Assembly (NCBI RefSeq): GCF_000495475.1
Contig: NZ_ASGZ01000064.1
Span: 124,001-188,000 of the forward strand
Origin: Candidatus Halobonum tyrrellensis G22
GTDB lineage: Archaea; Halobacteriota; Halobacteria; Halobacteriales; Haloferacaceae
Reading direction: 5' to 3'
DNA length: 64,000 nt
Shown: positions 9,481 through 22,141 of the stretch, in pieces
How positions within the stretch are numbered: the first letter of the stretch is position 1
Layout: the number at the start of each line of letters is the position of its first letter
The notes under the pieces: generated by a model
Seen by the model: only the letters and a program-made list of their open reading frames with translations
Database searches by the model: none
Told to the model about the DNA's origin: nothing
Program-made: the position numbers and the translations under genes

Positions 9481-10614
9481 TCACTGGTCGGGTCCCGGCT
9501 GGACGTACTGCTCGTAGCTGATGTCCGTCTCGCTCGTCTTGGTCTTGATCGACTCACTCGTCTTCGGGTCGAACAGGTAGAGGTCCTCCTCGTCGAAGCC
9601 GAACGCGACGGTCACGCCCTCCTCGGGGTGGATCTCGCTTTCGATGCGCGCGGTCAGGTCGACGTCGCCCATCCGGGCGTACAGGAAGTTCTCGTTGCCC
9701 ATCTCCTCGACGACGGTCACCTCGCTGGGCATCGCCCCGTCGACCTCCGGCCGGAGGTCCTCGGGCCTGACGCCGACGCGGACGCGGTCGTACCCCTCGA
9801 CCAGCGAGGGGTCGTCGAGCGCGTACTCGAACCCGCCGGGACCGGTGAGCAGCCCCCCGTCGACGTCCGCGGTGAACGCGTTGATGCTGGGGCTGCCGAT
9901 GAACCCCGCGACGAACTCGTTTGCGGGCGAGCGGTACACGTCGCTCGGCGTTCCCACCTGCTGGAGTTCGCCGCCCTCCAGGATGACGATCCGGTCGCCC
10001 ATCGCCATCGCCTCCGTCTGGTCGTGGGTGACGTACGCCGTCGTCACGCCGAGTTCCGACTGGAGCTCCTGTAGCTCGGTACGCATCGTCGACCGGAGCT
10101 TCGCGTCCAGGTTGGAGAGCGGTTCGTCCATCAGGAACACCTCGGGGTCGCGGATGATCGCGCGGCCGAGCGCGACCCGCTGCTGTTGGCCGCCCGAGAG
10201 TTCGCGCGGCTTCTGTTCGAGCAGCGTGTCGATGCCGAGCAGACCCGCTATCTCCTCGACGCGGGCGTCTATCTCGTCGCTCGACTGCTTGGTCGACAGC
10301 CGCAGCGGGAAACCGATGTTCTTCCGGACCGTCATGTGGGGGTACAGCGCGTAGTTCTGGAACACCATCGCCACGTCGCGTTCGCGCGCCCGCCGGTCGG
10401 TCACGTCGCGGCCGTCGAACTCGATGGTCCCCGAGGTGACGTCCTCCAGTCCGGCGATACACCGGAGCGTCGTCGTCTTCCCACAGCCGCTGGGGCCGAC
10501 GAACACGAGGAACTCCCCGTCCTCGACCGTCAAGTCGAGGTCGTCGACCGCGACTATCTCACCGTTCTCGTCGCCGAACACCTTGCGAAGTTTCGTGATG
10601 TCGATTGTTGCCAT
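9481..10614 (-). CDS. sugar ABC transporter ATP-binding protein (MalK/UgpC type)
   Basis: A 377-residue ATPase energising import. Walker A is GPSGCGKTT, the Q-loop region is MVFQNYALYPHMTV, the signature is LSGGQQQR and Walker B is VFLMDEPLSNLD, followed by the H-loop (YVTHDQTEAMAMGD). The residues after ~240 form the TOBE/OB-fold regulatory domain typical of MalK and UgpC proteins (VRVGVRPEDL). It is the fourth gene of the importer set, 10 bases after the second permease gene. The substrate is inferred from context to be a beta-galactoside or galacto-oligosaccharide. MalK-type ATPases can be shared among several sugar importers. Confidence 0.95.
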   Translation of the reverse strand: MATIDITKLRKVFGDENGEIVAVDDLDLTVEDGEFLVFVGPSGCGKTTTLRCIAGLEDVTSGTIEFDGRDVTDRRARERDVAMVFQNYALYPHMTVRKNIGFPLRLSTKQSSDEIDARVEEIAGLLGIDTLLEQKPRELSGGQQQRVALGRAIIRDPEVFLMDEPLSNLDAKLRSTMRTELQELQSELGVTTAYVTHDQTEAMAMGDRIVILEGGELQQVGTPSDVYRSPANEFVAGFIGSPSINAFTADVDGGLLTGPGGFEYALDDPSLVEGYDRVRVGVRPEDLRPEVDGAMPSEVTVVEEMGNENFLYARMGDVDLTARIESEIHPEEGVTVAFGFDEEDLYLFDPKTSESIKTKTSETDISYEQYVQPGPDQ

Positions 10615-10624
10615 TCGTGGTCAC

Positions 10625-11461
10625 CTACTGTTTGACCGACCCCGAGAGGATGCCCTTGATGAAGTACTGCTGCATCGTCAGGAAGACGACGAAGATGGGC
10701 GTCACCGCCAACGACGTCGCCACCATGATCTGGTCGAAGTACACCCGCTGTTGGCCGACCAGTTCGGCCAGCGCGAGCGGGATCGTGTACATCTGCGGGT
10801 CCTGCAGGATCACCAGCGGGTAGAGGAACGCCTGCCACTGGTTCAAAAACAGGATGATCGACAGCGCCGCCAGCGACGGTAGCATCGTCGGCAGCGCGAT
10901 CTTGTAGTACAGCTGGAACTCCGTGGCGCCGTCCATCCGCGCGGATTCGAGCAGCGATTCGGGGATCGCCTGCATGTTCTGGCGCATCAGGAAGATCCCC
11001 AGCGGGTTCGCCGCCCACGGCAAGATCACGGCGAGATACGAGTTCGTCCACCCGATCTGCACCATCAGCAGGAACAGCGGGATGATCAACAGCTGGATCG
11101 GCAACACCAGCGTCGCGAGGATGAAGTAGAACAGCGGCTCCTTGAACCGGAACTCGTACTTCGCGAACGCGAAGCCGGCCATCGAACACAGCACCAGCGA
11201 CAGCGCGGTGTACGCCACCGCGATGATGATGCTGTTGCCGATGCTGTTGAGGAAGTCGACGTTCTCCTGGAGCGCCTGGAAGTTGTCGAACCACTGGAGC
11301 CCCGGGATCAGCCGCGGCGGCCAACTGAAGAACTCCGACTGCGGGATGGTCGCGGCGACGATCATCCAGTACAGCGGGATCAACACGAGGACGACGATCA
11401 CCATCAGGAAGATGTACGCGCCGAAGCGCCACAGCGCCTCGTTGCGCTCCTCCTCACGCAT
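10625..11461 (-). CDS. carbohydrate ABC transporter permease (MalG/UgpE type)
   Basis: A 278-residue inner-membrane protein with six predicted transmembrane segments. It carries the EAA loop typical of binding-protein-dependent permeases (ESARMDGATEFQLYYKIALPTMLPSL), which docks on the ATPase. It is the MalG-like partner of the permease encoded just upstream. The ATG at 11461 overlaps the end of that gene by 8 bases; a GTG at 11470 would add three residues. This tight overlap indicates translational coupling. CUT1-family importers of this kind carry di- and oligosaccharides. Confidence 0.93.
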   Translation of the reverse strand: MREEERNEALWRFGAYIFLMVIVVLVLIPLYWMIVAATIPQSEFFSWPPRLIPGLQWFDNFQALQENVDFLNSIGNSIIIAVAYTALSLVLCSMAGFAFAKYEFRFKEPLFYFILATLVLPIQLLIIPLFLLMVQIGWTNSYLAVILPWAANPLGIFLMRQNMQAIPESLLESARMDGATEFQLYYKIALPTMLPSLAALSIILFLNQWQAFLYPLVILQDPQMYTIPLALAELVGQQRVYFDQIMVATSLAVTPIFVVFLTMQQYFIKGILSGSVKQ

Positions 11462-12479
11462 CCTGGTCACCCCCGTAGTGGATCTGGACGATGGACATCG
11501 CGCTCACGATGAGCACGAGGATGACCGAGACGGCGCTTGCGTACCCCAGGTTGAGCTGGAGGAACGCCTGGTTGTAGATGTACTGCACGATGGTTATTGT
11601 CGCGTTCGACGGGCCGCCGCCGGTGATCACGTACGGCTCCGAGAAGATCTGGAACGTCCCGATCGTCGACGAGACGACGACGAACAGCAGCACCGGCCGA
11701 AGCTGCGGGAGCGTGACGTAGCGGAACTTCTGCCAGCGGCTCGCGCCGTCGATCTCGGCGGCCTCGTACAACTGCTGCGGGACGGTCTGGAGCCCCGCCA
11801 GCAGGATGATCATGTTGTAGCCGAGCCAGCGCCACGTGACCGCGATCACGAGCGTTATCCGCGCGCCCCACGCGCTACCGAGCCACGCGACCGGCGAGAG
11901 CCCGAGTTGGACGAGCGCGTAGTTGATCAGCCCGACCTGGTCGTTGAACAGCAGCAGGAAGATGGTCGAGTACGCGACCAGCCCGGTGGCGACGGGCAGG
12001 GCGATGAGCGTCCGGAACAGCCCCTTCGCGCGGATGAACTTCGAGTCCAACACGAGCGCCGTCGCCAGCCCCAGGCCCACCATCAACGGCACCTGCACCA
12101 GGAAGATGAACGAGGTGTTGAACAGCGACGTGTGGAACAGCGAGTCGCGGAATATCAGCCGCTCGTAGTGGGAGAGCCCCACGAACTCCAGGTTCGCGAT
12201 CGCGGGGATCGAGACCGTCAGCGGCCCCGCTTGGATCTGGAGCAGGATGTCGTTCGAGACCCCGACGTAGTTGAAAAATGACAGGTACAGCGTGTACAGC
12301 GTCGGGAACAGCAGGAAGACCCCGAACAGGATGAAGAACGGCGAGATGTACGCGTACGGCAGCCCCGGGATCGTGGGGACGTTGTCCGAGATGCCCTGCC
12401 GGGTGTAGCGGACCTGGTCGGAGAGCTGTCGGTACGCGGTCGACGAGCGGACGCGCGACTGGATGGCGGCGAGCACCAT
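11454..12479 (-). CDS. sugar ABC transporter permease (MalF/UgpA type)
   Basis: A 341-residue membrane protein with a cytosolic N-terminal stretch of about 40 residues followed by six membrane helices. The EAA motif (EAAEIDGASRWQKFRYVTLPQLRPVL) is intact. It pairs with the downstream permease to form the transmembrane channel of a CUT1-type importer. It starts at an ATG and ends inside the next gene. It is separated from the substrate-binding protein gene by 241 bases containing a small hairpin, which may let the binding protein be made in excess. Confidence 0.93.
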   Translation of the reverse strand: MVLAAIQSRVRSSTAYRQLSDQVRYTRQGISDNVPTIPGLPYAYISPFFILFGVFLLFPTLYTLYLSFFNYVGVSNDILLQIQAGPLTVSIPAIANLEFVGLSHYERLIFRDSLFHTSLFNTSFIFLVQVPLMVGLGLATALVLDSKFIRAKGLFRTLIALPVATGLVAYSTIFLLLFNDQVGLINYALVQLGLSPVAWLGSAWGARITLVIAVTWRWLGYNMIILLAGLQTVPQQLYEAAEIDGASRWQKFRYVTLPQLRPVLLFVVVSSTIGTFQIFSEPYVITGGGPSNATITIVQYIYNQAFLQLNLGYASAVSVILVLIVSAMSIVQIHYGGDQDA

Positions 12480-12680
12480 CCGCCGGTTACCCCCGCCTCC
12501 GGTCGGGGTCCGCGGACCCGGCTGGGTCGCGGGTCGGCTCCGTCGCTCGGGCGGTACGGGTTCGGCCGTCGCGTCGTCCGCGGCGGTGGTCGGCCGTCCC
12601 GGAACGGGGGCCGGCCCGCCGTCGCGGCCGTGGCGTGGTGGTCGGGTGTGGGGTGGGGCGTGTCATGAGGTCGGTGTCGT

Positions 12681-12693
12681 GAACACGGTGTTC
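12681..12693. other. perfect inverted repeat between binding-protein and permease genes
   Basis: GAACAC and GTGTTC flank a single G, 28 bases after the stop codon of the binding-protein gene. A hairpin here could stop or stall most transcripts, or protect the upstream mRNA, giving more binding protein than permease. It could instead be a protein-binding palindrome. The 12480-12720 interval otherwise holds no gene. Confidence 0.4.
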
Positions 12694-12720
12694 GGGAGCG
12701 GTTGACGGGTCACCGTCGGC

Positions 12721-14133
12721 TCAGGCGACTTCCCGGTCGGTCCGGTCGGCGACGGTCTCGGCGGCGTCCTCCATCGCCCGCTGGGGGGACTTGTCGCCGT
12801 CGAGCATGTTGCCGAGTTCCGTCTCGATGGCGTCCTGCACCTCGGGAGTGTCGGTGGTGTAGTTGTACGGTTCGATCTCCTGTGCCACCTCGGCGAACAG
12901 GCCGAAGACGGGCTGGCCGCCGTAGAACTCCTGTTCTTGGTCGTAGATGTCGGCCTCGTACGCCGTCGTCAGCGACGGGAACAGCCCGTAGTCTTCGAGC
13001 ATCCGGTTCTGTGCCTCGGGGGTCGTCATCGCCCACAGGCAGTAGTCGTACGCCCGGTTGACGACCGCGTCGTCGTCGATCTGTGAGGGGATCGCCATGT
13101 TCGACCCGCCGCGGTTCGACGCCCGGGTGCCGCCCTCCTCGAACGCCGGAAGCTTGTACACCCCCCAGTTGCCCGACGTGTCGGGCAGTTCCGCCCGTAG
13201 GGTGCCGTCCATCCACGCCGCGGTCGCGACCGACGCGAGCGTCCCCTCGGCGAACGCGGTGAACCAGCCGCCCGACCACGTCTCGATGCGGGTCGTGATG
13301 CCCGCGTCCTGCATGTCCATCATCAGTTGGGCGACGGCGACGCTGTCCTCGCTCCCGACGGCGACGGCGCCGTCGTCGGTGAACGCCTGCCCGCCCCGCT
13401 GGCGGATGAGCATCCGCCAGAGCTGCGCCATGTCCTGCGTCGGGAGGTTGATCATCGCCACGTCGTCGGGGAGCTGCGAGCCGGCCTCGATGAACGCGTC
13501 CCACGTGGTGAGGCTCTCGGGGTCGATGCCCGCCTCCTCGTAGCGGTCGCGCTTGTAGAAGACGCCCGTCGGGCCGATGTCCCACGGGATGGCGTAGTAG
13601 GAGTCCTCGTAGCTGACCGTCTGCCACTTCCCCTCGACGATGTCCTCGGTGATGCCCGCCTCCTCGATGCGGGAGGTGAGGTCCGTCAGGCCGTCGATGC
13701 TCGCGTAGTTGGTCACGTCGTAGTTCTGGACCACCGAGAAGTCGGGCGCGCCGCTCCCGCTGGTGACGGCCGTCTGGAACCGCTGTTCCCAGGCGTCGCC
13801 GCCGAGTTCCTCGACGGTGACCTCCGCGTCCGCCTCCTCGTTGTACGTCTCGGCGGCGTCTTGGAGCGCCCGGGCCGCGATGTTCCACCCCCAGCCGTTT
13901 GCGGCCGACGCCATCTGTGAGCCGGACCCGCCGTCGGTCCCGGTTCCGCCGTCGCCGGTGCCGCCGTCGCCGGTACCGCCGTCGCCGGTACCGCCGTCTC
14001 CACTGTCGCCGTCCCCGTTCCCGTCGCCCCCGCCGGTGCTGACACTGCAGCCCGCGAGGCTCGCTGTCCCCGCGACTCCGAGTGCTTGGAGGAACTGTCG
14101 ACGGCGCGCGTCCGGATCGGTAGGCTTCGCCAT
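12721..14133 (-). CDS. extracellular sugar-binding lipoprotein of ABC transporter (family 1)
   Basis: A 470-residue solute-binding protein. The N-terminus has a Tat motif (ARRRQFLQALG) followed by the lipobox LAGC, so it is exported folded and probably lipid-anchored at Cys28. A Gly/Asp/Thr-rich linker of about 45 residues, with repeated DGGTG units, tethers the binding domain. The body has the mixed alpha/beta pattern of MalE/UgpB-type proteins. The upstream DNA has an A/T-rich CATATACG element and a GAGG just before the ATG. It is the first gene of the importer set and should define its specificity, probably beta-galactosides. Confidence 0.93.
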   Translation of the reverse strand: MAKPTDPDARRRQFLQALGVAGTASLAGCSVSTGGGDGNGDGDSGDGGTGDGGTGDGGTGDGGTGTDGGSGSQMASAANGWGWNIAARALQDAAETYNEEADAEVTVEELGGDAWEQRFQTAVTSGSGAPDFSVVQNYDVTNYASIDGLTDLTSRIEEAGITEDIVEGKWQTVSYEDSYYAIPWDIGPTGVFYKRDRYEEAGIDPESLTTWDAFIEAGSQLPDDVAMINLPTQDMAQLWRMLIRQRGGQAFTDDGAVAVGSEDSVAVAQLMMDMQDAGITTRIETWSGGWFTAFAEGTLASVATAAWMDGTLRAELPDTSGNWGVYKLPAFEEGGTRASNRGGSNMAIPSQIDDDAVVNRAYDYCLWAMTTPEAQNRMLEDYGLFPSLTTAYEADIYDQEQEFYGGQPVFGLFAEVAQEIEPYNYTTDTPEVQDAIETELGNMLDGDKSPQRAMEDAAETVADRTDREVA

Positions 14134-14139
14134 GATCCT

Positions 14140-14175
14140 CTGTGAGTCTATTACAATCGTATATGAAGGTATCGG
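14140..14175 (-). promoter_or_regulatory. promoter region of the sugar-binding lipoprotein gene
   Basis: Read on the minus strand, an A/T-rich CTTCATATACGATTG lies 20 to 40 bases before the ATG at 14133, and GAGGATC sits directly upstream of the start as a possible ribosome-binding site. The string TTACAATCGTAT on the plus strand resembles half of the TTAC-N4-GTAC palindrome family found after IclR genes, which may indicate a related regulator site. This last point is weak. Confidence 0.4.
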
Positions 14176-14286
14176 TCGTCCGTTCCCCTCGACCGTCGCC
14201 GATCGGCCGCAGGCAGGGCGGCCCGCACGTCGAGAGCCGTCGAACGACCGGGTGCCGACGCCCGACGGGCGGGGGGTCGGGACCGC

Positions 14287-15039
14287 TCAGGCCAGGTCGA
14301 GAACCGACGCCACCGCCGCGTCGGGGTCGCCCGTCGGGGAGAACTCACAGCCCACGTAGCCGTCGTACCCCGCGTCGTCGAGCGCCTCGAACACGTTCGC
14401 GTAGTTCAACTCTCCCGTCCCCGGTTCGTGCCGGCCGGGCACGTCCGCGACGTGGACGTGCGCCACGTCGTCGACGTTCCCGGTCACGGTCTGGATGACG
14501 TTCCCCTCCGTCACCTGCTGGTGGTAGACGTCGTAGAGGAGTCCGACGCTCGGCGAGTCGACTTCGTCGACGATGGCGAACCCCTCGTCGCTGGTCTCCA
14601 GGTAGTTGTCGGGGTGGTCGACCGCCCGGTTCAGCGGTTCGAGCGCTATCGTGACGCCCGCCTCCTCGGCGTCGGGCGCGACGCGCGAGAGGGCGTCCAC
14701 GATGGCGTCGTGTTGGGCGTCGTCGTCGACGCCCGCCTGGTCGGGACCGCTCGTCGCGATCAGGGTCGGAATCCCCCGGTCGGCCGCCGTCCGGATCGAC
14801 TCGCGGACCGTCTCGACCGCCTCGTCGGTGCCGTCGGGGTCGGTCAGCGTCCCCCCCGCGACACAGCCCGCCACGTCGACGCCCGCCTCGTCGGCCGCCG
14901 CCGCGACGGCGTCGAGGTCCTTCTCGCGCCAGCCCCAGAACTCCACGGCGTCGACGCCCGCCTCGCCGGCGCGGCGGACCCGCGCCTCGAACGGGTCGTC
15001 GTCGTACACCATCTCGACGCAGACCGACAGTCGCACCAT
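14287..15039 (-). CDS. sugar phosphate isomerase/epimerase family TIM-barrel protein (hydroxypyruvate isomerase-like)
   Basis: A 250-residue cytosolic TIM-barrel protein. The start (RLSVCVEMVYDDDPFEARVRRAGEAGVDAVEFWGW) is the pattern of the Hyi branch of the xylose-isomerase-like superfamily. Metal-binding acidic residues are visible in IALEPLN (Glu), LLYDVYHQQ (Asp/His), HVADVPGRHEPG (His/Asp) and CEFSP (Glu). These enzymes interconvert small keto and aldo sugars or hydroxypyruvate; the substrate here is not determinable. The ATG overlaps the TGA of the upstream oxidoreductase by one base, so the two are a transcriptional and translational unit. Confidence 0.88.
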   Translation of the reverse strand: MVRLSVCVEMVYDDDPFEARVRRAGEAGVDAVEFWGWREKDLDAVAAAADEAGVDVAGCVAGGTLTDPDGTDEAVETVRESIRTAADRGIPTLIATSGPDQAGVDDDAQHDAIVDALSRVAPDAEEAGVTIALEPLNRAVDHPDNYLETSDEGFAIVDEVDSPSVGLLYDVYHQQVTEGNVIQTVTGNVDDVAHVHVADVPGRHEPGTGELNYANVFEALDDAGYDGYVGCEFSPTGDPDAAVASVLDLA

Positions 15040-16151
15040 CAGTCGTCACCCGACGACGTCGGCGCCGGCGAGAGGTCGCCCGAGTCGAGCATCGACTGGA
15101 GCGGGTTGTCGTCGATGTCGAGCGGGAGGTCGACCCGACCGCGGCGGCGCGACGACTCCCAGGCGGCGAAGATGAGTTCGGTCGCCCGGAGCGCGTTGTC
15201 CGAGCCGAGTTCGGGTTCGTCGCCCTCCCGGAGACACCGGACGTTCTCCGCGAGCGCGCGGTCGATGAACTCCCAGCCGTGGAGTCCGTCGTCCGTCTCG
15301 ACCGTCTCCCACCCCTCGCCGTCGCGGCGGATGCGGAGCGGCGGGAGCTCCTCCCCTTCGTCGTGGGCGCCCACCTCGATGACGCCGTCGCTCCCGACCA
15401 GACGGTTGTGACACGCGACCGCCGCGGTGGGTCCGCCCCCGCCGCCGAAGTCGCTGTCGGAGGTGCCGACGCCGTGGACGCCGCTGTCGTACTCCCAGTG
15501 GACGACCGCCTGGTTCTCGTTGTGCGTCCCGAACAGGACGTTCTCCTCGGAGTAGTCGATCTGTGCCAACACCCACTTCGCCGGCGACTCGTCGGCGAAG
15601 TAGTTACAGAGGTCGAACGAGTGGCTCCCGTAGTCGAACAGGCCCACGGGCGCCGCGAACTCGACGCGTTCGAGGTCGCCGATCTCGCCGTCGTCGAGCA
15701 GTTGCTTCGCGGTCCGGACCGCGTCGCTGAACCGTCGCTGGTGGTTGATCGTGAGTTGGACGCCGTGGCGGTCCGCCGCCTCCGCCATCGCCCGCGCGTC
15801 GCCGTAGGTGTCGGCCATCGGCTTCTCGCAGTGGACCGCCTGCACGACGCCGCTCTCGATGCAGTCGACGGTGATGTCGGCGTGGACCGCGGGCGGCACG
15901 CAGACCGAGACGATGTCGGGTTCGACGGCCGACAGCATCGCGCCGTACTCCTCGAACACCGCGTCGTCGCTCAGGCCGAACTCGTCGGCGAACGCCTCGG
16001 CGTTCTCGCGGACGATGTCGGCGCAGGCGACCAACTCGCAGTCGTCTAGCTTCTCGTACCCCGCCGCGTGGTGGTACGCCATCGCGTACCCGTCGCGTCC
16101 CGGGTCGTCTGGCTCGGTTCCGGTTCCCACGATGGCGACTGTGTACGTCAC
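15039..16151 (-). CDS. Gfo/Idh/MocA family NAD(P)-dependent oxidoreductase
   Basis: A 370-residue cytosolic dehydrogenase. The N-terminal Rossmann motif (VAIVGTGTEP) is slightly unusual, with an insertion before the first helix. The conserved Glu-Lys-Pro (HCEKPMADTYGDA) and the substrate-domain motif LTINHQRRFSDAV are present. Family members oxidise sugars, inositols or amino sugars. The GTG at 16151 is chosen because an archaeal TATA element (TTTATATTAA on the minus strand) lies at leaderless distance; the longer open frame upstream is low-complexity and overlaps the divergent PhyH gene. It is followed with one-base overlap by the TIM-barrel gene. Confidence 0.9.
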   Translation of the reverse strand: MTYTVAIVGTGTEPDDPGRDGYAMAYHHAAGYEKLDDCELVACADIVRENAEAFADEFGLSDDAVFEEYGAMLSAVEPDIVSVCVPPAVHADITVDCIESGVVQAVHCEKPMADTYGDARAMAEAADRHGVQLTINHQRRFSDAVRTAKQLLDDGEIGDLERVEFAAPVGLFDYGSHSFDLCNYFADESPAKWVLAQIDYSEENVLFGTHNENQAVVHWEYDSGVHGVGTSDSDFGGGGGPTAAVACHNRLVGSDGVIEVGAHDEGEELPPLRIRRDGEGWETVETDDGLHGWEFIDRALAENVRCLREGDEPELGSDNALRATELIFAAWESSRRRGRVDLPLDIDDNPLQSMLDSGDLSPAPTSSGDD

Positions 16152-20530
<4,379 letters not shown>

Positions 20531-20586
20531 GGGGTCGCGGCGGGTCGGCCCGCGGCGCGGGTCGCGGGCGGAAATAATCCGCCGCG

Positions 20587-21747
20587 CTACCACTCGGCGA
20601 TGCTGCCGTCGCCGTGCCGCCACACCGGGTTGTGCCAGTTGACGGTCTTCTCCGCCTGCTCGCGGACGTACTCCTCGTTGATCTCGATGCCGAGCCCCGG
20701 CGCGTCGGGCACCGAGACGTAGCCGTCCTCGTAGTCGAAGACGGTCGGGTCGTCGAGGTAGTCGGTCACGTCCGTCGTCTCGTTGTAGTGGATGTTGAGG
20801 CTCTGCTCTTGGATCAGCGCGTTCGGCGTGCACGCGTCGACCTGGATGCACGACGCGAGCGCGATCGGACCAAGCGGACAGTGGGGCGCGAGCGCGACGT
20901 CGTACGCCTCGGCCATCGTCGCTATCTTCCGGGTCTCGGTGATGCCGCCCGCGTGGCTCACGTCCGGTTGGATCACGTCGACCGCGCCGCTCTCGAACAC
21001 CTGCTTGAAGTCCCACCGGGAGTACATCCGCTCGCCCGTCGCGATGGGGATGGTGGTGTGGGCCGCGATGTCCGGGAGCGCCTCGTTGTGTTCGGGGAGG
21101 ACGGGCTCCTCGATGAACATGGGCTCGTGCGGTTCGAGCGCCTTCGCCAGCCGCTTCGCCATCGGCTTCGTCACCCGACCGTGGAAGTCGACGCCGATGT
21201 CAACCTCGTCGCCGACCGCCTCCCGCACCTCGCGGAGTCGGTCCACCGCGTCCTGGACGGTCCGGGGGTCGTCGACGCGCTCCAACTCCTCGGTCGCGTT
21301 CATCTTGAGCGCGGTGAAGCCCGCGTCGACCATCCCCTCGGCCTCGTCGGCCACCTCCGAGGGGCGGTCGCCGCCGATCCACTGGTAGACGCGGATCCGG
21401 TCGCGCGCCGCGCCGCCGAGCAGTTCGTACACCGGCACGCCGAGTCCCTTCCCCTTGAGGTCCCACAGCGCCTGGTCGATGCCGGCGATGGCGCTCATCA
21501 GGATCGGACCGCCGCGGTAGAAGCCGCCGCGGTACATCGTCCCCCAGTGGTCCTCGATGGGGTCGACCGGTTCGCCGACGAGGTAGTTGTCGAGCAGTTC
21601 CTCCACGGCGGTCCGGACGGTCCGCGACCGCCCCTCGACGACCGGCTCCCCCCACCCGACCAGCCCCTCGCTGGTTTCGAGTCGCAGGAACAGCCACCGC
21701 GGCGGCACCTCGAACAGTTCGTAGTCGACGATGCGGTTGGTCGTCAT
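20587..21747 (-). CDS. dgoD: D-galactonate dehydratase
   Basis: A 386-residue enolase-superfamily enzyme that converts D-galactonate to 2-keto-3-deoxygalactonate, a step in the DeLey-Doudoroff pathway used by Haloferax for galactose. Visible family residues include the KMN strand (TALKMNATEEL), Asp and His in GVDFHGR, Glu in MFIEEPV, Glu in TGERMYSR, and the catalytic His in LAPHCPLGP. The length matches bacterial DgoD (382). It converges on the LacZ-like gene and diverges from the IclR gene. The ATG at 21747 overlaps the stop codon of a possible 27-codon leader frame. Confidence 0.92.
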   Translation of the reverse strand: MTTNRIVDYELFEVPPRWLFLRLETSEGLVGWGEPVVEGRSRTVRTAVEELLDNYLVGEPVDPIEDHWGTMYRGGFYRGGPILMSAIAGIDQALWDLKGKGLGVPVYELLGGAARDRIRVYQWIGGDRPSEVADEAEGMVDAGFTALKMNATEELERVDDPRTVQDAVDRLREVREAVGDEVDIGVDFHGRVTKPMAKRLAKALEPHEPMFIEEPVLPEHNEALPDIAAHTTIPIATGERMYSRWDFKQVFESGAVDVIQPDVSHAGGITETRKIATMAEAYDVALAPHCPLGPIALASCIQVDACTPNALIQEQSLNIHYNETTDVTDYLDDPTVFDYEDGYVSVPDAPGLGIEINEEYVREQAEKTVNWHNPVWRHGDGSIAEW

Positions 21748-21827
21748 CGGCGCCGCCCCGCCGCCGCGACGGCAGCCGCGCCCGTACTCGCCCCCGCCGC
21801 TCGGTCCGAACGTACGCTCGCAGTCAT
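21744..21827 (-). CDS. possible 27-residue leader peptide overlapping dgoD start
   Basis: An ATG at 21827 opens 27 codons (MTASVRSDRAAG and onward, Ala/Arg-rich) whose TGA overlaps the dgoD ATG as ATGA. A TATA-like TTTATAC on the minus strand (21858-21864) lies about 31 bases before this ATG, so a transcript from it would begin close to the leader. This could couple leader translation to dgoD. Composition is ordinary for this G+C content, so it could also be a chance frame in an untranslated leader. Confidence 0.3.
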   Translation of the reverse strand: MTASVRSDRAAGASTGAAAVAAAGRRR

Positions 21828-21857
21828 GGTGTGCGTCGTCGTACAACGGCGACGGAC

Positions 21858-21864
21858 CGTATAA
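21858..21864 (-). promoter_or_regulatory. TATA-like element for dgoD
   Basis: TTTATAC on the minus strand is the best archaeal TATA match in the 110 bases upstream of dgoD. It would place transcription start near 21832. Confidence 0.45.
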
Positions 21865-21986
21865 ACCCCCCGGGCCCGGAGTCGCGCCCCCGTCGCCCGC
21901 TCGGAGTCCCCGCGCCGCGCTCCCGTCCCCCGTGCCGCTCGGTTCAGAACCTATCAGATGGCTTTTATTCGGCAAGAGATGCCATC

Positions 21987-22003
21987 GTTCACCATCGGAG
22001 AAC
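21987..22003. promoter_or_regulatory. probable IclR operator, dgoD side
   Basis: GTTCAC, five bases, GAGAAC: one mismatch from a perfect inverted repeat, and nearly the same sequence as the site at 22090-22106 (including the spacer CATCG versus TATCG). The two centres are 103 bases apart, in the intergenic region shared by dgoD and the IclR gene. This is inferred to be the binding site of that regulator. A related short palindrome, GGTTCAGAACC, lies at 21941-21951. Confidence 0.55.
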
Positions 22004-22089
22004 GGACGGTCGACCCCCTCGTCGTCTGCTGATCTCCGTTCATTATCACGATAGTTCATCGAAATTTCGGCCGGTCCCGTAGCGCCGGC

Positions 22090-22106
22090 GTTCACTATCG
22101 GTGAAC
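22090..22106. promoter_or_regulatory. probable IclR operator, autoregulatory
   Basis: GTTCAC, TATCG, GTGAAC is a perfect 6-bp-arm palindrome. It ends directly before AGCCTTTTGTT, the likely BRE/TATA of the IclR gene, with its centre 44 bases before the ATG. The same placement occurs at the other complete IclR gene (43233-43249). A site just upstream of the TATA fits activation or autoregulation. Confidence 0.6.
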
Positions 22107-22141
22107 AGCCTTTTGTTCCGGCCGCGCGTTACACTCGACCG

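Noticed and set aside
13924-14030. Tandem short repeats (GCCGTCGCCGGT-like units)
   Set aside because: They encode the Gly/Asp/Thr linker (DGGTG units) of the sugar-binding lipoprotein, a normal low-complexity tether. Not a CRISPR array or mobile repeat.
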